DNA of 8,371 bases from Caulobacteraceae bacterium (GTDB lineage Bacteria > Pseudomonadota > Alphaproteobacteria > Caulobacterales > Caulobacteraceae). Under the pieces are notes generated by a model. It saw only the letters and a list, made by a program, of their open reading frames with translations. It did no database searches and was not told the origin of the DNA. The stretch lies in contig CANMXH010000093.1 of the NCBI GenBank assembly GCA_947501315.1, positions 1 through 8,371 on the forward strand, given 5' to 3'. Every line of letters begins with the position of its first letter. Position 1 is the stretch's first letter. Of the stretch, positions 1 to 4,092 are shown piece by piece. A program made the translations under genes and the position numbers.

Positions 1-803
1 GGCTCGAGGGCCGCCCCATGGCCGAGGAGGTCAAGGCGGTTCAGGTGAAAAAGGCCCGCCAGCTGTTCGCCATGCTGGACGGGGCGACCTGCCGCGCGCA
101 GATGGTGCGCCGCTATTTCGGGGAAGACGGGGCCGAGCGCTGCGGCGTCTGCGACCTCTGCCTCGACCCGCCCGCCGTCTTCGACGCCACCGTCCCGGCC
201 CAGAAGGCCCTGGCCGCGGTGCAGCGCCTCGGCGAGCGGTTCGGCAAGACCCGGGTCATCGACCATCTGCTCGGCCGGACGAAGGACGTCCAGCCCTGGG
301 AGGCGGCCCTCTCGACCTGGGCCATCGGTGCCGACACCGGCCAGCACAGCTGGCGCGACATCGTCGACCATCTGATGTTCGAGGGCCTGCTGGTCGAGGA
401 CCCCAATGAGGGCAAGCCGCTGGTGATGCTGGGCGACCCCGAGGCCGTGCGCGCCGTCTATCGCGGTGAACGCAGGATCGAGGTCCGCGTCGCGGCCGCC
501 CGGGCCGCCTCGGCCCCCCGCGAACGCACCCGGACCGGTCGCAATGCCGCGCTGGAAACCCTGGACACCGACGTCCGCGCCCGGTTCGAGACCCTGCGCG
601 CCTGGCGTCGCGACCGCGCCGCCGAACAGCGCGTCCCCCCCTATGTCATCTTCCAGGACAAGACCCTGCTGGAGATCGCGATCAAACAGCCCCGCGACAT
701 GACGGCGCTCGCAGGCGTTTCGGGCGTCGGTCAGTCAAAAATCGACCGCTACGGCCCAGCCGTACTGGAGGTCTTGCGGCTCGGCGTCGATATCGATCGG
801 TGA
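1..803 (+). CDS. recQ: ATP-dependent DNA helicase RecQ, C-terminal part (5' end outside window)
   Basis: RecQ is a 3'-5' superfamily 2 DNA helicase acting in recombination and replication-fork repair. Only its C-terminal part is here: the frame is open to the left edge, so the ATG at 18 is taken as internal. Numbering from that Met, the zinc-binding cysteines are C25, C42, C45 and C48 with spacing C-x16-C-x2-C-x2-C, as in E. coli RecQ. A winged-helix RQC region follows at about 54-155 (STWAIGAD, then a histidine-containing segment and FEGLLVED). An Arg/Ala-rich linker spans about 156-180. An HRDC domain covers about 186-256, recognised by VPPYVIFQD and the helix-hairpin motif GVSGVGQSKIDRYG. 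The helicase motor with its Walker motifs should lie upstream. The stop is TGA at 801-803. The three-part C-terminal architecture makes the call firm; whether the N-terminal part is intact cannot be seen. Confidence 0.95.
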   Translation, partial: LEGRPMAEEVKAVQVKKARQLFAMLDGATCRAQMVRRYFGEDGAERCGVCDLCLDPPAVFDATVPAQKALAAVQRLGERFGKTRVIDHLLGRTKDVQPWEAALSTWAIGADTGQHSWRDIVDHLMFEGLLVEDPNEGKPLVMLGDPEAVRAVYRGERRIEVRVAAARAASAPRERTRTGRNAALETLDTDVRARFETLRAWRRDRAAEQRVPPYVIFQDKTLLEIAIKQPRDMTALAGVSGVGQSKIDRYGPAVLEVLRLGVDIDR

Positions 804-840
804 GGGCAGGAAGATAACGGGTCGCGCCCGGCAGACCCGG

Positions 841-864
841 CCTTCCCCCGCAAGCGGGGGAAGG
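841..864. repeat. Perfect GC-rich palindrome downstream of recQ
   Basis: Two 11-bp arms (841-851 and 854-864) are exact reverse complements separated by AA. The top arm reads CCTTCCCCCGC. The element starts 37 bp after the recQ stop. It could fold into a very stable RNA hairpin and end recQ transcription, but the following bases are CATTCACGG with no T tract, so it is not a classical intrinsic terminator. From memory, similar C-run/G-run palindromes are common between genes in Caulobacterales and sphingomonads, so it may be a dispersed REP-like element. The symmetry is certain; its role is inferred. Confidence 0.6.
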
Positions 865-875
865 CATTCACGGCA

Positions 876-914
876 AAGACCGCCGTTCGCGCAGTAACGT
901 TCGCGCAAGGTCTT
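876..914. repeat. 10-bp direct repeat enclosed by a 6-bp inverted repeat
   Basis: The 10-mer CGTTCGCGCA occurs at 884-893 and again at 898-907, separated by GTAA, a 14-bp period. The pair is enclosed by AAGACC (876-881) and its exact reverse complement GGTCTT (909-914). The block lies 40 bp upstream of the GTG start of the aldo/keto reductase-like gene, where an operator or a 5'-leader structure would be expected. No regulator is recognised from the sequence. GC-rich DNA gives some short repeats by chance, so the functional reading is tentative. Confidence 0.35.
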
Positions 915-953
915 GGAAGGGCGGCCTTAAACTTTCGCCCTCACAGTCGAACA

Positions 954-1844
954 GTGATCCCCAGCCGTACCCCGTCCCCGATCGACAAACTGGCCGTCGC
1001 CGTCGTGCACCAGCCCGAGCGCGCCATTCCCGCGCCGGCGGGCGCGCGCGAGGAATCGCTGCGTCTGCTGCTTCAGACGGCCGCGGATGCCGGTGTGACC
1101 CGTGTCGCGACCCGGCCCGATGGCGACGGTGAACGCTGGCTGGGCCAGGCCTGGCCCTTCCCCTCTCCCTTTCAGGTCTCGGTCTGCACCGTATCGGTCA
1201 GCGACGGCGTCGACCGCGTCGAGGCCCGCGCCCGCCGCTCGCTGGAACGGCTCGGCCTGCCGCGCGGTGACCTGCTGCTGGTCTCCAGCGCCAGCGACCT
1301 GGCCGGGGCCGAGGGCCGCGCCCTCTGGGACCGGCTGCTGGCCCTGAAGGACCGCGGCCTCTACCGCCGAATCGGCTTCTGCGCCACGATCGAGGACGGC
1401 CCGGCCCTGCTGGCCCGTCGCTTCCAGCCCGACGTGGTTCAGCTGGGCTGCAACCTGCTCGACCAGCGCGCCCAGCACACCGGCATCCTCGCCGAACTGG
1501 CGGCACTCGAGGTGGACATCCACGCCGCCTCGGTCTTTGCCGACGGCCTGCTGTTCATGAGCGGCGAGGCCCTGCCGCTCGAAATGCACCGCCATGCGCC
1601 GACCCTGTCGCGCATCCGGCGGCGTCTGGCCGAAGCCCGCGTCGATCCGATGCAGGCGACCCTTGCCTATGCCATGGGCCTGCCCGAGGTGTCGGCCGTC
1701 GTCGCCAGTATCGCCTCGGCCGCAGAACTTCGCGCCGTCATCGCCGCCACCCATGCCGCGACCCCCGACCTCGACTGGGCCACCATGCAGCTTGAGCCGG
1801 CAAACAGCACCGGCGGGCCCCGCAGGATCAATAGCGCAGCCTGA
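954..1844 (+). CDS. Aldo/keto reductase-like protein lacking the catalytic tetrad
   Basis: This 296-aa protein fits the aldo/keto reductase TIM barrel. Family landmarks are the SLERLGLPRGDLLLV segment (96-110), LWDRLLALKDRGLYRRIGF (124-142), QPDVVQLGCNLLDQR (158-172), a later strand HAASVFADGLLFM (190-202) and a C-terminal ATLAYAMGLPEVSAVV region (235-250). From memory, DxVQL..N.LDQR and HARSVFLQGLL-type motifs mark a subfamily often annotated only as aldo/keto reductase in alphaproteobacteria. The tetrad Asp, Tyr, Lys and His appears absent: the usual FDTAxxYG stretch reads VATRPDGDG (51-59), the sTK stretch reads CTV (78-80), and the His after the DLLL strand is Ser (about 111). NADPH-dependent reduction is therefore doubtful. 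The GTG at 954 is the only plausible start near the conserved N-terminus. It has no good Shine-Dalgarno; GGAAGG lies about 33 nt upstream. The gene converges on btuB with a 17-bp overlap. Substrate and role are unknown. Confidence 0.8.
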   Translation: MIPSRTPSPIDKLAVAVVHQPERAIPAPAGAREESLRLLLQTAADAGVTRVATRPDGDGERWLGQAWPFPSPFQVSVCTVSVSDGVDRVEARARRSLERLGLPRGDLLLVSSASDLAGAEGRALWDRLLALKDRGLYRRIGFCATIEDGPALLARRFQPDVVQLGCNLLDQRAQHTGILAELAALEVDIHAASVFADGLLFMSGEALPLEMHRHAPTLSRIRRRLAEARVDPMQATLAYAMGLPEVSAVVASIASAAELRAVIAATHAATPDLDWATMQLEPANSTGGPRRINSAA

Positions 1845-3666
1845 TCCCCACGAAACCGGACCGGCCCGGCTCGCCATAGCCGAACACCTGCTGGTAGCGG
1901 CGGTCGGCCAGGTTCTCGAGCCGCACGGTCAGGGTCACCGCTTCGGTCAGGACCCAGGCCCCGTTCAGGTTCGCCGTGATGAAACCCGGCCGGATCCCGC
2001 CCGCGTCGTCCTGATCGCCCTCACCCCGAACGGTCAGCGCGCCCGACAACCGCCTGCCGGTCCAGCCGAGGGTCGCCGAACCCGCCTGCTCCGGCACCCG
2101 TAGCAGCCGCGCCCCGGTCGTCTCGTCCCGCGCATCGGTCCAGGCCCCGGCCAGGCTCAGGTCGAAGCCCTGCCCCAGCAGCGCCCGGGCCTCCAGTTCG
2201 ACACCGTCGGTCACGGTCCGCGCGACATTGACGTAGACGCTCTCGAACGTCCCCGGATCGAAGACATAGGTGATCTGGTCCTCCACGCCGAGACGATAGA
2301 CGGTGGCCCGCGCCTCGATCCGCCTGTCCGCCGAGGCCCAGCCGATGGCGGCTTCGTAACCTTCCGCCGTCTCGGGCCGCAGCGCCGGGAACGGCCGGGA
2401 CGAGACGCAGAAATCGCACACGGCCTGGCTGATTGACGGGGCCTTGAACCCGGTCCCCCCGGCCGCCGACAGGATGAAGCCCGCGCCGGCGTCCAGGGCC
2501 CCCGAGACCCGGCCTGTGACCTTCGCGCCGAAGTCGCCCGTGTCATCGAAGCGCATGGCCCCGGTCAGTTTGAGCCGCTCCGTCGGTTCGATCCGCGCCG
2601 TGCCGAAGGCCGAGGTCGTGCCCAGCTGTTCGGTCCGGCCCGTGGACAGACGGCCCCGGGTCTCCTCCCGGTCGGCACCGATGACGAAATCCATACCCCG
2701 GAGGGTGCCGTCCGCCTGCCAGCGCAGGGCCTGTCGGTCCGCCTCAAAGTCCGAGGGGAAGGCCGAGACGGTCTCACGCGCGATGTCCGATGCCGACAGG
2801 CTGAACTGGTGCTCAAGGCCCGACGCTTTCAGGCGCAGGCGGCCGAAACCGGACCATTGCCGGCTCGACTGGGTGTCCGACGTGTCGGCCAGGGCATAGG
2901 CCGGGGCCGGAAATCCGTCGAGGTCGGCGTCGCTGTCGGTCCAGCGCAGCGCCCCGTCAATCGCAACGTCCGCGGAGACGGCGAAGCGGCCGCGAACCCC
3001 CGCCGTGGTCGAGGCGAAGCCGTCGGCTTCCGGATTGCCGCCGGCCTCATCCGCCGCCGAGATGCCGTCGGTTCGAAACTGCGAGACCCAGGCCCCGAAG
3101 CCGTAGCGCCCGGTCGAGACCCCCGCCGCCAGCCGGCCCCGGACCGTGTCGAACGACCCCGTCTCCAACCCGGCCGCGAGGCCATCGAGGTCGCGGGTGG
3201 TGAAGGCGATCACCCCGCCAATGGCGTCCGAGCCCCACAGGGACGACTGCGGCCCGGACAGCACCTCGATCCGTTCGATATCCGACAGGTCGAAACCCGA
3301 GAAGTCGAAGGCGCCGTTGATCTCGGCCGGGTCATTGACCGGCACGCCATCGACCAGAACGAGGGTCTTGCCCGGCGAGGCCCCGCGCATCCGAACCTGG
3401 GCGACCCCGCCGAACGCGCCCGACCGGACCACCGACAGGCCGGGAAGGTCACCGAGGATGTCGGCGGCGAAGGTCGCACCGCGCTGATCGAGGATGCGCC
3501 GGTCGATCACCCGCGCGCCAGGCGTTCGGGTAACGATGGCCGACAGCCGGGTGGCGGTGACGATCACCTCGGGCAGGGTGCCGTCCGGACCGTCGGTCGT
3601 CCGGCCCCATGCGGGCACGGGCAGGAGCATGGCCGCGGCCATGGCATAAAGGATGTATCGCGTCAT
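1828..3666 (-). CDS. btuB: TonB-dependent outer-membrane receptor, probable vitamin B12 transporter BtuB
   Basis: This outer-membrane receptor probably imports cobalamin (or related corrinoids) using energy from TonB-ExbBD. It has 612 aa, close to E. coli BtuB. Residues 1-21 form a signal peptide with a hydrophobic AMAAAMLLPVPAW core. The TonB box is at 33-40 (EVIVTATR). The plug domain (about 40-158) shows VRMRG (91-95), VLVDGVPVND (103-112) and a GPQSSLWGSDAIGGVI stretch (138-153) much like BtuB. The rest is a beta-barrel with the typical late motif NLADRRYQ and a C-terminal aromatic residue (Y612), as expected for Bam-dependent insertion. Its only cysteines are C417 and C420 (CDFC), probably in a surface loop. 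The ATG at 3664-3666 has GGAGG on the - strand (3675-3679) 8 nt upstream. A cobalamin riboswitch precedes it, which is the strongest evidence for a B12 substrate. No btuFCD genes lie nearby. Receptor class is near certain; substrate is inferred mainly from the riboswitch. Confidence 0.9.
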   Translation of the reverse strand: MTRYILYAMAAAMLLPVPAWGRTTDGPDGTLPEVIVTATRLSAIVTRTPGARVIDRRILDQRGATFAADILGDLPGLSVVRSGAFGGVAQVRMRGASPGKTLVLVDGVPVNDPAEINGAFDFSGFDLSDIERIEVLSGPQSSLWGSDAIGGVIAFTTRDLDGLAAGLETGSFDTVRGRLAAGVSTGRYGFGAWVSQFRTDGISAADEAGGNPEADGFASTTAGVRGRFAVSADVAIDGALRWTDSDADLDGFPAPAYALADTSDTQSSRQWSGFGRLRLKASGLEHQFSLSASDIARETVSAFPSDFEADRQALRWQADGTLRGMDFVIGADREETRGRLSTGRTEQLGTTSAFGTARIEPTERLKLTGAMRFDDTGDFGAKVTGRVSGALDAGAGFILSAAGGTGFKAPSISQAVCDFCVSSRPFPALRPETAEGYEAAIGWASADRRIEARATVYRLGVEDQITYVFDPGTFESVYVNVARTVTDGVELEARALLGQGFDLSLAGAWTDARDETTGARLLRVPEQAGSATLGWTGRRLSGALTVRGEGDQDDAGGIRPGFITANLNGAWVLTEAVTLTVRLENLADRRYQQVFGYGEPGRSGFVGIRLRY

Positions 3667-3668
3667 GA

Positions 3669-3690
3669 CGCGGGCCTCCGTCGCCCCGCG
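3669..3690 (-). promoter_or_regulatory. Hairpin presenting the btuB Shine-Dalgarno
   Basis: On the - strand, CGCGGG (3685-3690) and CCCGCG (3669-3674) are exact reverse complements, with a 10-nt loop whose 3' half is the Shine-Dalgarno GGAGG (3675-3679). The stem ends 2 nt before the btuB ATG. This could be the point where the upstream riboswitch controls ribosome access. The bases are seen directly; the regulatory role is inferred. Confidence 0.45.
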
Positions 3691-3720
3691 CTGGCGCTGC
3701 GCGGCGGCGTGTGACAGCGA

Positions 3721-3759
3721 CCGACCCGGCCCCGGGATGGGGCACGGCGCAGGGGTCGG
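3721..3759 (-). promoter_or_regulatory. GC-rich two-tier hairpin in the btuB leader
   Basis: CCGACCC and GGGTCGG (outer arms at 3753-3759 and 3721-3727) pair exactly. Between them GCCCC/GGGGC gives an inner stem. On the - strand the 3' side continues TCGCTGTCACACG, with no U run, so it is a poor intrinsic terminator. It lies between the B12 aptamer and the btuB Shine-Dalgarno, so it could belong to the expression platform or simply be a stable leader structure. Confidence 0.35.
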
Positions 3760-3841
3760 GTCGCTTCAACGGAACAATCATCCGCGCAAACGGAAGTTTG
3801 ACCCCACGCCTCTGTCTGGTCCCGGACAGCGGACGAGCGAC

Positions 3842-4003
3842 ATCGGCGGCCAGGTCTCCTGGCTTGCGGGTCAACAATCGAGGTCCACGCCTTCCCGGTT
3901 TCCCAGTGGCGCCGGAAGCGAACTTCCGGATCGGACGACAATCTCGCCGCCTACAGTTGCGGGCACAGCCGCGGTGTCTGACCGCGTTCCCTTAACCGCC
4001 TGT
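3842..4003 (-). promoter_or_regulatory. Cobalamin (B12) riboswitch aptamer in the btuB leader
   Basis: Read on the - strand, the region holds the conserved blocks of the cobalamin riboswitch in the right order. They are TTAAGGGAA (about 3986-3994), a CGCGGT/ACCGCG hairpin, CTGTGCCCGCAACTGT, GCCACTGGGAA, CCGGGAAGGCG, and the 3' B12 box AAGCCAGGAGACCTGGCC (about 3849-3866). GGCGG (3996-4000) can pair with CCGCC (3845-3849) to close the P1 stem. A peripheral hairpin CCGGAAG-TTCG-CTTCCGG sits at 3912-3929. Adenosylcobalamin-type ligands bind such aptamers and usually turn off B12 uptake genes. The next gene on this strand is btuB, about 175 nt downstream, as expected. The exact edges are estimated; the identity is firm. 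Confidence 0.95.
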
Positions 4004-4007
4004 GGCG

Positions 4008-4036
4008 CTTGTCGCAGGCTGACAGACCCTGTGCAA
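4008..4036 (-). promoter_or_regulatory. Candidate btuB promoter just upstream of the aptamer
   Basis: On the - strand TTGCAC (4031-4036) and GACAAG (4008-4013) are separated by 17 bp. Each matches the sigma-70 consensus at only three of six bases, so the sequence evidence is weak. The position is good: transcription would start near 4001-4002, directly at the first P1 base of the riboswitch. The segment also lies in the region that must drive mutS in the opposite direction. Confidence 0.3.
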
Positions 4037-4092
4037 GGACGCGCCATTCCGCTTGAGCGCGCCCCCGCAATCCTTCACCCTGTCCCCGCCCC

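Noticed and set aside
18..20. ATG at 18 as the start of a small complete protein
   Set aside because: The frame is open to the left edge and the product begins just before the RecQ zinc region, so this is an internal Met of a longer recQ.
841..864. Classical Rho-independent terminator of recQ
   Set aside because: The stem is excellent but there is no T run on either side, so it is reported as a palindrome of uncertain role.
927..1877. Long open frame on the - strand (316 codons)
   Set aside because: It lies antisense to the reductase-like gene, is Gly/Gln/Arg-rich and shows no family motif; a GC-rich shadow frame.
2809..3714. Long open frame on the + strand opposite btuB (301 codons)
   Set aside because: Composition is typical of antisense reading of GC-rich coding DNA and no domain is recognisable; btuB on the other strand has signal peptide, TonB box and plug.
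3721..3759. Intrinsic terminator as the riboswitch output
   Set aside because: No U tract follows on the - strand, so termination here is not supported by sequence alone.
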